From contig NZ_AUAS01000016.1 of the NCBI RefSeq assembly GCF_000428845.1, positions 60,691 to 124,690 on the forward strand: a stretch of DNA of 64,000 bases, written 5' to 3'. The notes beneath the pieces are model-generated. The model did no database searches and was not told the DNA's origin. It worked only from the letters and a program-made list of their open reading frames with translations. This DNA comes from Dyadobacter alkalitolerans DSM 23607. Its GTDB lineage: Bacteria; Bacteroidota; Bacteroidia; Cytophagales; Spirosomataceae. Both the position numbers and the translations under genes were made by a program. This document shows positions 45,794-54,770 of the stretch, piece after piece (the stretch's first letter is position 1; each line of letters opens with the position of its first letter).

Positions 45794-46914
45794 ACTTACC
45801 TATATCTTTCAAAAATGTGCTGCATGTTGGGCCTAATTACATCCGCCACAAAGGCGGGATGGGTGCAGTAATCGAAACCTATAAAAACAATATCCCAGAT
45901 TTCGGTTTCATTGCATCCTACGAAGGAAACTACGGTTCAATTGCCAACATTCCGTTTTTCTTTCTTTCATTTTTCAGAATCTTGCTCAGACTCTCTACCA
46001 ACCGGAAGATAAGCGTGGTTCATGTGCACGGGGCCTCATTTGGCAGTTTTTATCGCAAGTACATGATATTCCTTCTCAGCAAATATATTTTCAATAAACA
46101 ATTTGTCTACCACCTGCACGCTGCCGAATACCATACATTCTATCAGGAAACTAATGGTTTTGCCAAGCGTCTGATCCAGCATTTAATCAATGATGCTGAC
46201 TGTATTATCGTTCTTTCCGAGAGCTGGGCAAACTTTATAAATAAAGAGTTCAGCCCTAAAAAGGTAGTGGTTTTGCACAATCCGGTAGAAATACCGCTTA
46301 GAAAGCAAAAGGCGCGGAATGCTGATTTTACAACAACCTCCTTTCTGTTTCTGGGAAGAATCGGTGACCGAAAAGGAATATTCGATTTGCTTTCGGTGAT
46401 TAGTAAGAATAAAGATGAGTATCAAGGGAAACTGTCGCTGACAATTGGCGGGGACGGTGAAGTTGAGCGATTGAAAACTTACCTGAAAGATCACGATCTT
46501 GATCAAATCTGCAAGTATGTGGGCTGGGTGGATGGTAACATGAAAAAAGATCTGTTACAGGCTTGTGACGTTCTGGCACTGCCTTCCTACAATGAAGGAT
46601 TGCCGATTGCGATTCTGGAAGCCATGAGCTATGGTAAACCAATCCTTACCACCCATGTCGGTGGGATTCCGGAGGTGGTCAAGGATGGCATCAATGGCTA
46701 CGTCATCACGCCAGGCGATAAAGTTGCCATGGAAGCTGGTGTAGACAAGCTCATCAACAACAAGTCCCTTCAAGAGCTTATGGGTCGCCAATCATTGAAA
46801 TTAATAGACAGCTATGATATTCATACAGTCACCAAACGACTCCAAGCCATCTATGAGGACCTGCCTGCCGATACAATCCGCGCGCAGGTGGCCACAAGCA
46901 GCGAAATTATCTAA
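45790..46914 (+). CDS. GT4 family glycosyltransferase
   Basis: 374 residues. LHVGPNYIRHKGGMGAVIETY is the glycine-rich opening of GT4 enzymes. The donor site includes FLFLGRIGDRKGIFDLL, LTIGGDGEVERL and ALPSYNEGLPIAILEAMSYGKPILTTHVGGIPEVV, whose E-x7-E pattern binds the nucleotide sugar. It retains the anomeric configuration. It is the last of the contiguous glycosyltransferases and is followed after 51 bp by the Alg14-like gene. Confidence 0.94.
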   Translation: MNLPISFKNVLHVGPNYIRHKGGMGAVIETYKNNIPDFGFIASYEGNYGSIANIPFFFLSFFRILLRLSTNRKISVVHVHGASFGSFYRKYMIFLLSKYIFNKQFVYHLHAAEYHTFYQETNGFAKRLIQHLINDADCIIVLSESWANFINKEFSPKKVVVLHNPVEIPLRKQKARNADFTTTSFLFLGRIGDRKGIFDLLSVISKNKDEYQGKLSLTIGGDGEVERLKTYLKDHDLDQICKYVGWVDGNMKKDLLQACDVLALPSYNEGLPIAILEAMSYGKPILTTHVGGIPEVVKDGINGYVITPGDKVAMEAGVDKLINNKSLQELMGRQSLKLIDSYDIHTVTKRLQAIYEDLPADTIRAQVATSSEII

Positions 46915-46965
46915 CACTTGAATTATAACTTTTTAACCCTTCCATAACCATCTAACTTTCCAATT

Positions 46966-47406
46966 ATGAAAATTGCAGCAATCTCCTCAGGCGGCGGACA
47001 CTGGATCGAACTACAACGCATCGCACCAGCATTTGAAGACCACGATGTATTCTATATCTCCACGCATAAGAACTTGGGTGATACCGTACAAGGGCATAAG
47101 TTCTATACGATCCCGGATGCAAGCCGCTGGAATAAATTCAAATTACTTATGGTAGCTTTTCGCGTGATGAAACTGATGGTATTTACAAGACCTGACATCG
47201 TCATTTCAACTGGCGCGGCACCGGGTGTATTTGGCATTCTGGCCGGAAAATTACTGGGAGCAAAAACGATATGGCTGGATAGTATTGCCAATGTAGAACA
47301 TATCTCCCTAAGTGGCCGGCTTGCTATTCACATCGCTGACCGCGTATACACGCAGTGGCCCACACTTGCCGATAAAAAGATTATATATGCCGGCAATGTA
47401 CTCTGA
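46966..47406 (+). CDS. Alg14/PssD-like membrane-anchor subunit of a glycosyltransferase
   Basis: 146 residues. MKIAAISSGGGHWIELQRIAPAF and VISTGAAPGVFGILAGKLLGAKTIWLDSIANVEHISLSGRL are characteristic of Alg14/PssD/CpsF, the acceptor-binding and membrane-associated half of split GT28 transferases. The matching donor-binding half (Alg13-like) lies at 31296, about 15 kb upstream, rather than next door. The two probably form one enzyme. It is read in the same direction and near the end of the same cluster. Confidence 0.87.
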   Translation: MKIAAISSGGGHWIELQRIAPAFEDHDVFYISTHKNLGDTVQGHKFYTIPDASRWNKFKLLMVAFRVMKLMVFTRPDIVISTGAAPGVFGILAGKLLGAKTIWLDSIANVEHISLSGRLAIHIADRVYTQWPTLADKKIIYAGNVL

Positions 47407-47490
47407 TGAAATGAGCGATTATCAGTGCAAATAGTGTTTCCATTTTGAACAGCCCAAAATCTTGAATTTTTGAGCAACTTCAGTAATATC

Positions 47491-48504
47491 ATGCAAAAAC
47501 ATCAGGCATTTTTAGCCTATGGGCGCGGATTTGCGATTACCACAATTGTGTGTTTTCATTTTCTGCAACCCATGAGCCTGCCCGCTTTTATGGCCAGTGC
47601 CATTAACCTGGGGGGAGCAGGCGTACACTTCTTCTTTTTTGCCTCAGGTTACGGCCTTATGAACAGCCGATATAATAGTGTCGCGAATTTTTTCAAAGCC
47701 CGGTTCAACCGGGTAGTAAAACCCTATTATTTCATTATTACGGCGATATTTTTGTTAAATATCCCGCTCAATTTATACAATGATGGCTGGCAAAGCTACC
47801 TAAGCCACATTCTGCTCTACAAAATGTTCACTTCCGACATTTCAAGTTTTGGCGGGCATTTCTGGTATATCTCTACCCTATTGCAGTTTTATTTAGTCTT
47901 TCCTGTCCTAAGACACTTAGTCGATAAAACAAAGCCTGCAACTGCTGTGCTGGTTTCCACATTGATCTCGCTGATCTATAGTGGCTGGGTGGTATATATC
48001 GGTCAAACGGAAACCAGACAGCTGAATAGCTTTTTCCTTCAATTTTTATGGGAATTTGTTGTGGGAATGGTAATCTGCAAAACCGGTTCCCTGGAAAGAA
48101 TCATTTCAAAACCATTGTGGCTATACGCGGTCATTACTGTGGTAGCCACCATCGTAACAGGTCTGCTAGTGACGTATTTTGGATCCGTAGGCAAAATGTA
48201 TAATGATTCCTTTTCTTTCCTTGCCTACTTAGGGATATGTATCATATGCTACCGAATCAGATTGTTTTCCAATATCCTCTTCTATTTGGATAGCATTTCC
48301 CTTCCGCTCTATCTGACGCACGTATTTGTGATCAGCTTCTATATTGCCAAGATATCGATTGATAACCAGATTCATTATCTGGACTTGCCGGTATTACTAG
48401 TATTGGCATTGGTTGTAGCCGTGATAGTCAACTACTTAACCAGTAAGAAAACAGTTAAATCTGTAACGCTCGCCAAAAGTAGCCGGGATGCTCAAAATGC
48501 TTAG
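47491..48504 (+). CDS. Acyltransferase 3 family membrane protein
   Basis: 337 residues from the ATG at MQKHQAFLAYGRGFAITTIVCFHFL; a TTG seven codons upstream is a weaker choice. About ten helices, with the family His in VCFHFLQP and FFFFASGYGLMNSRYN. It probably O-acetylates the polysaccharide. It ends the plus-strand half, as another family member ends the minus-strand half. It is convergent with the following T9SS gene, 30 bp away. Confidence 0.88.
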   Translation: MQKHQAFLAYGRGFAITTIVCFHFLQPMSLPAFMASAINLGGAGVHFFFFASGYGLMNSRYNSVANFFKARFNRVVKPYYFIITAIFLLNIPLNLYNDGWQSYLSHILLYKMFTSDISSFGGHFWYISTLLQFYLVFPVLRHLVDKTKPATAVLVSTLISLIYSGWVVYIGQTETRQLNSFFLQFLWEFVVGMVICKTGSLERIISKPLWLYAVITVVATIVTGLLVTYFGSVGKMYNDSFSFLAYLGICIICYRIRLFSNILFYLDSISLPLYLTHVFVISFYIAKISIDNQIHYLDLPVLLVLALVVAVIVNYLTSKKTVKSVTLAKSSRDAQNA

Positions 48505-48534
48505 GCAGAAATCGTAAGGGATCTGGATAAATAG

Positions 48535-49737
48535 CTACCGCTCAACCGCAACCTTATGACTCTCAGACATCCCGTTTTTGTCAGTTAGCAATAGTATATA
48601 GATGCCCCGGGGAATACTTGATACGGAGATGCCATCGGAAATGTTGGTAAAACTGGAAACCACGGCGCCTCTGTGGTCGACAAGAGCAGCATTTTTAAGC
48701 TGGTTTAGCGCAACACCTGCTAAAAATACCTTATCAGAGGCAGGATTGGGATAAACAGAAATTTGTGATCCAACATTAAATCTGATTTCCCTGATTTGAC
48801 TATAAGCATAGGAAGAGTCCGTATCAATCATTTTTAAGCGATAATAGCTGCTGCCATCCAAAGGACGTTCGTCCTTGAATTGGTAGTTTTTGTTGTAAAT
48901 TTCACCGGATGCAATATCTGGTGAAATAGCAACTTTGCCAATCGAAGCCCAGCTCTTGCCGTTTGCGCTGCGCTCTACAAGGAAGTGACTTGCATTTAGC
49001 TCAGAGGCAGTGGACCATTCCAAGAGAGCAGCCTTTTCGATTACCTTCGCATGAAAGCTGGCCAGCACAACGGGAAGGGCACCCTCGCCAAGTGCTCCGA
49101 GAGCATATGCAGAATAGTCATCGGGTACCAAAGACGCGTTTGCAGTGATTGAGCCTGTTGCCAGGGAGCTGGTTTCACCTGAGATAGAGACATTGTCAAC
49201 GCTTGATGGGATTCTTAGCCATTTGCCTGCTTTCCATCCAACAATGGTTAGTTTGCTCAAATCTTCGTTGTTCAATAGATTCCCGATCTGACTATCACTG
49301 TTCCAAGTCAGTGTTAATTTTGTATTTCCTTTGCCGGCAATATCCCAAAATTCCAATTTACTTACCGCGCTGACATCATTATCCCTGGATGAGGTTGAAA
49401 AAGGTCCCTTAGCTGGCAGCTCGCTAGATTGCATTCCAGGATCTGACTGAAAGTACGCACCCGTTATTTCGTCGGCCGCTGCTTTGAAGGGCCTTAGCTT
49501 ACCGTTATCCCCGACCGGAAAAATGAATTCGTCGCCCCCCTTTTTTCTTACATAACCATCAATAAAATTCCCCTCGCCCAGCAAACCCGAAATAACCTCT
49601 TTACCAAACGTGACCCTGCCGATTTCCGGACCACGTTTGGTAGAAATGCCTGAGGCCTGCTGGCTGAAAGCGTTCCGGTAAGAGCAACTAAAAAGGCAAA
49701 TTAGCAGGTATGTGATGCAGACGCCAGTTCTGAGCAT
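48535..49737 (-). CDS. Secreted protein with T9SS type A sorting domain
   Basis: 400 residues with an N-terminal Sec signal (TYLLICLFSCSYRNAFSQQ). The middle holds ASFHAKVIEKAALLEWSTASELNASHFLVERS, a widespread surface-protein module, then YRLKMIDTDSSYAYSQIREIRF. The last 75 residues are a T9SS sorting domain (ISVYPNPASDKVFL ... SIPRGIYILLL ... HKVAVER), so the protein is exported and attached by the type IX system. The first 200 residues give no recognisable enzyme. It stands alone beside the exopolysaccharide cluster and may be a matrix protein, which is an inference. Confidence 0.85.
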   Translation of the reverse strand: MLRTGVCITYLLICLFSCSYRNAFSQQASGISTKRGPEIGRVTFGKEVISGLLGEGNFIDGYVRKKGGDEFIFPVGDNGKLRPFKAAADEITGAYFQSDPGMQSSELPAKGPFSTSSRDNDVSAVSKLEFWDIAGKGNTKLTLTWNSDSQIGNLLNNEDLSKLTIVGWKAGKWLRIPSSVDNVSISGETSSLATGSITANASLVPDDYSAYALGALGEGALPVVLASFHAKVIEKAALLEWSTASELNASHFLVERSANGKSWASIGKVAISPDIASGEIYNKNYQFKDERPLDGSSYYRLKMIDTDSSYAYSQIREIRFNVGSQISVYPNPASDKVFLAGVALNQLKNAALVDHRGAVVSSFTNISDGISVSSIPRGIYILLLTDKNGMSESHKVAVER

Positions 49738-49853
49738 ATATGTTCGATAAGCTTGTAGATTGAAACATTTTCAATATACAATACTTTCAAACTAATATTC
49801 AAACATTTTCTACACAACTCGCTATTTATGCATAATCCGCTATCTAACTACCT

Positions 49854-50543
49854 CTATTTACCTTCCTCATCGTCAGCAGCGTCGGCATGCGTTTCGGCTT
49901 CGTAGCTATCAGCATATTTGATTTCATCGAGCCAGTATGATGAACTGACGATTTCATAGGTGACCGATGTCTCACTTTGGGAAACCTGCTTTAATTGCCA
50001 GATGATATCCTTGGCTTCTTCAAATTGGCTACTTTCAATCTGGTCAGAAAACAGACGATGGATCAGGCTCCTGTCGGACATGCCGGCAGCAAGTATACGA
50101 ACGATCGGTGCTTCGGGATTTTCATTAAAAATACTGATGTCTCCGCTTATTTGAATCGTAAACTGGACTGCTTCTACGCGTGGGAACTTGCCGTTAAAAG
50201 CTTCGTATAGCAGCTGCGTGGAGCGGTAAAGATCCGGATGCAAGGCTAGCTCCGGGTATTCTTCCCAAAGTTTTTCAGTTAAGATCTCATGGGATAGATT
50301 TTGGATCTGGCCCTCGGTCAGCCGCCCGGCGATGGTGTAATCCAAAACAATTTTTGCCGCCTCTTCCGGCTCAAAATCAGTCAGCGACATCATGCACATT
50401 TCCTTCAACTCAGCTTCCTTTATTTCGTTGGGATTTTGGTAATCCATTGCCTCCAAGAGGTTCACCAAATCATTTTTTTCCCAGGATCCAGGCAATTCCT
50501 GAATGTGCTCAAAAGACAAAACTTCTACTTTAAATTTACTCAT
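49854..50543 (-). CDS. Hypothetical acidic cytoplasmic protein
   Basis: 229 residues from MSKFKVEVLSFEHIQELPGSW; an upstream extension of 25 codons reads through the leader and is not chosen. There is no signal or membrane segment. It is acidic and mostly helical in pattern (LVNLLEAMDYQNPNEIKEAELKEMCMMSLTDFEPEEAAKIVLDYT, residues 25-70) with a low-complexity acidic end (ETHADAADDEEGK). I do not recognise a family. Its leader carries a perfect 10-bp inverted repeat at 50590-50616. It precedes nothing on its strand for over 1 kb. Confidence 0.65.
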   Translation of the reverse strand: MSKFKVEVLSFEHIQELPGSWEKNDLVNLLEAMDYQNPNEIKEAELKEMCMMSLTDFEPEEAAKIVLDYTIAGRLTEGQIQNLSHEILTEKLWEEYPELALHPDLYRSTQLLYEAFNGKFPRVEAVQFTIQISGDISIFNENPEAPIVRILAAGMSDRSLIHRLFSDQIESSQFEEAKDIIWQLKQVSQSETSVTYEIVSSSYWLDEIKYADSYEAETHADAADDEEGK

Positions 50544-50589
50544 CCCGTTAATTAGATTAATACGAAAGCAATACTGTTGCGCTATATTC

Positions 50590-50616
50590 GATATTAGCGA
50601 TATAGACGCTAATATC
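50590..50616. promoter_or_regulatory. Inverted repeat in the leader of the hypothetical gene
   Basis: GATATTAGCG (50590-50599) and CGCTAATATC (50607-50616) are perfect 10-bp arms with a 7-bp spacer ATATAGA. It lies 46 bp upstream of the start codon of the acidic hypothetical protein. It could be an operator or a 5' leader hairpin. Confidence 0.45.
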
Positions 50617-50681
50617 ATATATACTAAACTCGGGCCAATGCCATGAGATTCCTTAAATATTGGTCAGTGAAGCAGTATTGA

Positions 50682-50704
50682 GAATGCAATTATTGCTTGC
50701 ATTC
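50682..50704 (-). terminator. Hairpin just after the hybrid histidine kinase gene
   Basis: GAATGCAA and TTGCATTC are perfect 8-bp arms around a 7-bp loop, beginning 4 bp after the kinase stop codon. No T-run follows on the minus strand, so an intrinsic terminator is uncertain; an mRNA 3'-end hairpin is possible. Confidence 0.4.
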
Positions 50705-50707
50705 GTT

Positions 50708-53700
50708 CTATTTGGAATGATCGTTCAAATCTAAAAACCGCGCAAATACCTGCCAAATTGTATTTTGGACAAATGGTTTGGCCACGAAATCGTCCATACC
50801 GGCTTCAAGACATCGTTCTTTTTCTCCGATCACATTTCCGGCAGTCAAAGCGACAATGGGCACTTTATCAGCACCCGGCAGCTTCCTGATCTGCGAAGTT
50901 GCCTCATGACCATTCATCAGCGGCATCTGAATGTCCATAAAGATCAAATCCGGTAACTGCTTCTGACACAGCGCCAATGCTTCCAGGCCGTTGGCCGCTT
51001 CCCATATCGTTGCATTCGCTGCAAGCTTTTTAATGACGGTTTTGGCAAGGATCATATTAATAAGATGATCCTCGGCAACAAGAATGTTAAGCGCTTTGGA
51101 AGTAAAACCCTGTTCCTCAGCCGCAGCGGGAGTTTGCTGCTGAGGTTCGTCAGGCGACAAATTGGCAAGTGAAAGCGCTATATTCCCCAATTTAATGGGT
51201 TTCATCAACCGCGAGTTAATATGCGCCTCCTGGGATGCGCGAAGAACGACTGCGTCATCTGCCGAGCTGTTAAGTAAAATGATAGGAAGCTGAGCGGCCG
51301 AAAATGTCTGCCGGATCCGGCGAACCGTTTCCAGCCCATCCATATCGAGCATGTGATAATCTATTAACACAACATTATAAGCTGGATCAGCCGAAAGTAT
51401 ATCCAATGCCTGCGCTCCATTCCCAGCTTGATCTGATTTGATTCCCAGCTGGTCCAGCATTCGTTCTATCAGCTGGCGACTTTTCGTATTATCGTCAACG
51501 ATCAGCACCCGGTCAATGTTGGTGATGGCCTCGTTTGGAATGGAATCTCCGCGCTCTGACCTCATGGTTAGATCAAAATATAGCGTGCTGCCAACCCCAA
51601 CGGCACTATCCAAATGAAGGCTGCTGCCCATGAGGGCCAGAAGCTGATTAGAGATCGTTAGCCCTAACCCGGTTCCTCCATACCGCTTCGTTGTCGAACC
51701 GTCTTCCTGTAAAAAGGCTTCAAATATTTTGACCTTCTTTTCTTCTCGGATGCCGATGCCTGTATCACGCACAATAAAGCGGCACGTAATCTTATCGTCA
51801 TTTTCCGGGCGGTAGTCCAGAATCTCAATTTTAAGCTCAATTTCTCCGCATTCGGTAAATTTGGCCGCATTACTTAATAAATTTATTAACACCTGTTTCA
51901 GTCTGATATCATCCACCCACACATACTGCGGCAGACAAGCCGGAATATCCAGTAGCATTTCAAGTCCTTTATTTTGTACCTGAAACGAAATAATGTCGGC
52001 GGTTTGCGCTGCTATTTCATAGATATCATATTTGTCAATATCCAGTTCGAGCTTACCCGCTTCAATTTTAGAAAAATCCAGAATATCATTGATAATGCTC
52101 AGCAATGTGTTGGCAGATTGGTGAACGAAGCTCAGATATTGCTTCTGCGTATCGCTCATATGCGTTTTAAGAACCAGGTCTGTAAAGCCGATTACGCCAT
52201 TCAGGGGCGTTCGTATCTCATGGCTCATGTTGGCCAAAAACTCTGACTTGGCCATATTGGCCTGTTCAGCGAGATGGCGGGCCGTTTTCAGTTCCTGCCG
52301 GTGCAGCTCCATTTCCGTAACATCCTGAATAAGCGTTATAATGCCTCCAATGGCGCCATCAAACTGAAACCAGGGCCAGACTTCCCACGTCAGATACCGG
52401 TCATGGCTCCATCCATCCGGTCGGGATACTTGCTCTCCACGCAGCATGCGTTTGCCTGCAAGGGCCTGTTGGTGTATATCCTTCCACTCCTGCTCCGTAT
52501 CGGTAAAGACATCGTAATGACTTATGCCGATAATATCTTGGCTACGCAATCCATATTCCTGTTCCCACTTACGACTTACGGCCAAATACCGGATATCATT
52601 GTCGAGCATGGCCACAACGGCAGGAATGTGCTCAACAAATGCCAACAGGCGCGCCTGCTGCATGCTAAGCTGCTCTTTGGTATGCTCAACCTGCAATGCT
52701 GTTTTTTTCTTCTCATCAATGTCCTGAACCGTCCCGTAAAGCTTTTTACATTTCCCTTGTCGGAATTCTGCATTGACAACGAGCCGCACCCATCGCTCTT
52801 CGTGTTTACCGGTTACAATCTGAACTTCTATGTCCTTAGCCGTGCCATGATTGGTGGCATCCGCTATGGCCATTATCACCTTTTCCCTGCTCTCCCCTGC
52901 TTTATAAAGGTTCAATACATTATCAATATTGAGCTTCAAATCAGGATCCTGCTGGTAGATTTTGCTAGCCAGATCAGACCAGTAAAGTTCTTTTTCATTC
53001 AAATTGTATTCCCATCCTCCTATCCCTGCTATCAGGCTGGTCTGCATGAGCATTTGCTGTGTTCGCAGCAGTTCTTTGGCCTGATTATGCATTTGGGTAA
53101 TGTCTATGCAGTTACCCACAACATAACCATGTCCATTTCCGTCCATAACCAGTGCGTTGCGATAACTCCAAATAACCTGACGCCCGTCCTTATGCACGGT
53201 TGTCATCAAACCGCTGGATTTGCCCAAATGCGTGATCTGCTGGAAGTAATCCTGTAAGCCTTGCCGGTGTTTCATCGGGGTCACATCCAGCAAATTCATT
53301 TTCAAAAACTCCTCGACGGTATATCCCAAAAGATCCGCCCCAACAGAGTTAACGGCAGTAAAGTTGCCATCCAGATCATGGGTGCACATGAGCCCCTGAG
53401 AGCTCTCAAAAAATGATTTTAGTTTTTCTTCGCTGCTCGTTTTCTCTTTAATAAAGGCGTTATCATTGCCCTGCCGCTGTATGCCAGCCTGCATGCGTTC
53501 TTTATGATATGTTACCAGGGCCATAACCTGGGAAGCAATCAGTCGCAGCGCCTTGCTTTGAACCTCGGTAAGTTTTCGGACTTTATCATCCAGCACACAG
53601 ATCGCGCCCAATGGGTAGCCTGAGGAATCTGTAAGTGGGTAGCCTGCGTAAAAACGAAGGTCAGGTTGTTCATTCAGTAGGTCGTTGCCCCGAAAGCGAT

Positions 53701-54022
53701 CATCCAGGCTAACATCTTCGATTTCAAAAACCGAATCTTGCAGGATGGTATACTGACAAAAAGAGGCTCTGCGATCAATTTCGCTTAAATGGGTTCCTCG
53801 GCTGGACTTGATCCAAAGCCTTTTTTGATCAATAAATGTGATGATGCACACTGGCGCGTCGCACGCCAGGCAAGCCAGATCTGCAAGACCGTCAAACTCT
53901 TCCTGCCCTGCCGTATCCAGAATTGAATAGCCTAGCAGTGTCCTCAATCTTCTCTGTTCCCAAACAGAAAGCGGAACGGCGTCGCTTTTTTCGACTTCAA
54001 CTTCATGTACCTCTTCATTCAT
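50708..54022 (-). CDS. Hybrid sensor histidine kinase/response regulator (GAF-PAS-PAS-PAS-HisKA-HATPase-REC-REC)
   Basis: 1104 residues, with no signal or membrane helix, so cytoplasmic. A GAF domain (about 25-170) is followed by three PAS domains (about 200-315, 325-440, 455-575). The dimerisation domain has the phosphoacceptor His601 in NMSHEIRTPLNG, the ATPase domain has DTGIGI and GGTGLGLTI (about 750-790), and two receiver domains carry Asp888 (VVLIDYHM) and Asp1030 (LIFMDIQMP). There is no Hpt or DNA-binding domain, so output must go through a separate protein. No cognate regulator is adjacent. Input could be a small molecule, redox state or oxygen. Confidence 0.94.
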   Translation of the reverse strand: MNEEVHEVEVEKSDAVPLSVWEQRRLRTLLGYSILDTAGQEEFDGLADLACLACDAPVCIITFIDQKRLWIKSSRGTHLSEIDRRASFCQYTILQDSVFEIEDVSLDDRFRGNDLLNEQPDLRFYAGYPLTDSSGYPLGAICVLDDKVRKLTEVQSKALRLIASQVMALVTYHKERMQAGIQRQGNDNAFIKEKTSSEEKLKSFFESSQGLMCTHDLDGNFTAVNSVGADLLGYTVEEFLKMNLLDVTPMKHRQGLQDYFQQITHLGKSSGLMTTVHKDGRQVIWSYRNALVMDGNGHGYVVGNCIDITQMHNQAKELLRTQQMLMQTSLIAGIGGWEYNLNEKELYWSDLASKIYQQDPDLKLNIDNVLNLYKAGESREKVIMAIADATNHGTAKDIEVQIVTGKHEERWVRLVVNAEFRQGKCKKLYGTVQDIDEKKKTALQVEHTKEQLSMQQARLLAFVEHIPAVVAMLDNDIRYLAVSRKWEQEYGLRSQDIIGISHYDVFTDTEQEWKDIHQQALAGKRMLRGEQVSRPDGWSHDRYLTWEVWPWFQFDGAIGGIITLIQDVTEMELHRQELKTARHLAEQANMAKSEFLANMSHEIRTPLNGVIGFTDLVLKTHMSDTQKQYLSFVHQSANTLLSIINDILDFSKIEAGKLELDIDKYDIYEIAAQTADIISFQVQNKGLEMLLDIPACLPQYVWVDDIRLKQVLINLLSNAAKFTECGEIELKIEILDYRPENDDKITCRFIVRDTGIGIREEKKVKIFEAFLQEDGSTTKRYGGTGLGLTISNQLLALMGSSLHLDSAVGVGSTLYFDLTMRSERGDSIPNEAITNIDRVLIVDDNTKSRQLIERMLDQLGIKSDQAGNGAQALDILSADPAYNVVLIDYHMLDMDGLETVRRIRQTFSAAQLPIILLNSSADDAVVLRASQEAHINSRLMKPIKLGNIALSLANLSPDEPQQQTPAAAEEQGFTSKALNILVAEDHLINMILAKTVIKKLAANATIWEAANGLEALALCQKQLPDLIFMDIQMPLMNGHEATSQIRKLPGADKVPIVALTAGNVIGEKERCLEAGMDDFVAKPFVQNTIWQVFARFLDLNDHSK

Positions 54023-54259
54023 TTATAAAAATACAATTAGTTTTAGTTTGAATACAATTATTTTGATCTGTCGAGTAGCAATTTATATAGAAATATAGGC
54101 AAGCAAGTTATAAGCTTACAGGACCAAGTGCTATTGCTCGTGTCGCTCCAGACATTTTAAATGTTAAAAATTAATGTAATTCTGTGATTTAATTGTTGGT
54201 GCTGCGAATAATTGTCTGAACCCGCACTGTTTCCCAAGCGATAACACTAAAAAATCCTC

Positions 54260-54766
54260 ATGCAGCCCTCTGACAAAGACAACTTCCTGAATATGCTTGA
54301 GGACAACAAGGGGATCATTTTTAAAGTGGCCAATGCGTATTGTAAGGACAGGGAAAATAGGAAGGACCTTTTGCAGGAAATTATCGTACAGCTCTGGCAA
54401 GCTTATCCCAAATACGATGCGGAGTTTAAGATAACTACCTGGATATACCGCATTGCATTGAACGTTTCGATCTCGTTTTACCGGAAACAGTCAAGCCGAA
54501 ATAAACGTAATCAGCCGCTAACTGAGGAGATTATTAGCTTCATCGCCACGGACGAACAGGTGGATCCGGATTCGGAACTTTCCATGCTTCACCGCTTTAT
54601 CCGGCAGCTGAATGATTTTGACCGTGCACTTATCCTGCTCTATCTGGAAGATCGCAGCCATCAGGAGATTGCCGATATCCTGGGCATAACTCCTTCAAAT
54701 GTTTCAACCAAAGTTTTCCGCATTAAAGAGCAGCTCAAACAAAAATTTGCAACATTAAAACCCTAA
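54260..54766 (+). CDS. ECF RNA polymerase sigma factor (sigma-70 family)
   Basis: 168 residues. Region 2 (about 15-80) has YCKDRENRKDLLQEIIVQLWQAYPKYD and FKITTWIYRIALNVSISFYRK. Region 4 (about 105-160) has DRALILLYLEDRSHQEIADILGITPSNVSTKVFRIKEQLKQ, a clear helix-turn-helix. It directs transcription of a small regulon. The gene directly after it, 4 bp on, encodes a membrane protein that probably holds it inactive. It does not show the FecR partner typical of SusCD-linked sigma factors. Confidence 0.94.
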   Translation: MQPSDKDNFLNMLEDNKGIIFKVANAYCKDRENRKDLLQEIIVQLWQAYPKYDAEFKITTWIYRIALNVSISFYRKQSSRNKRNQPLTEEIISFIATDEQVDPDSELSMLHRFIRQLNDFDRALILLYLEDRSHQEIADILGITPSNVSTKVFRIKEQLKQKFATLKP

Positions 54767-54770
54767 GCAT

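Noticed and set aside
52274..53257. A 327-codon open frame antisense to the hybrid histidine kinase
   Set aside because: It lies wholly opposite a well-conserved PAS-rich gene, has cysteine- and phenylalanine-rich composition with no domain, and is a frame shadow.
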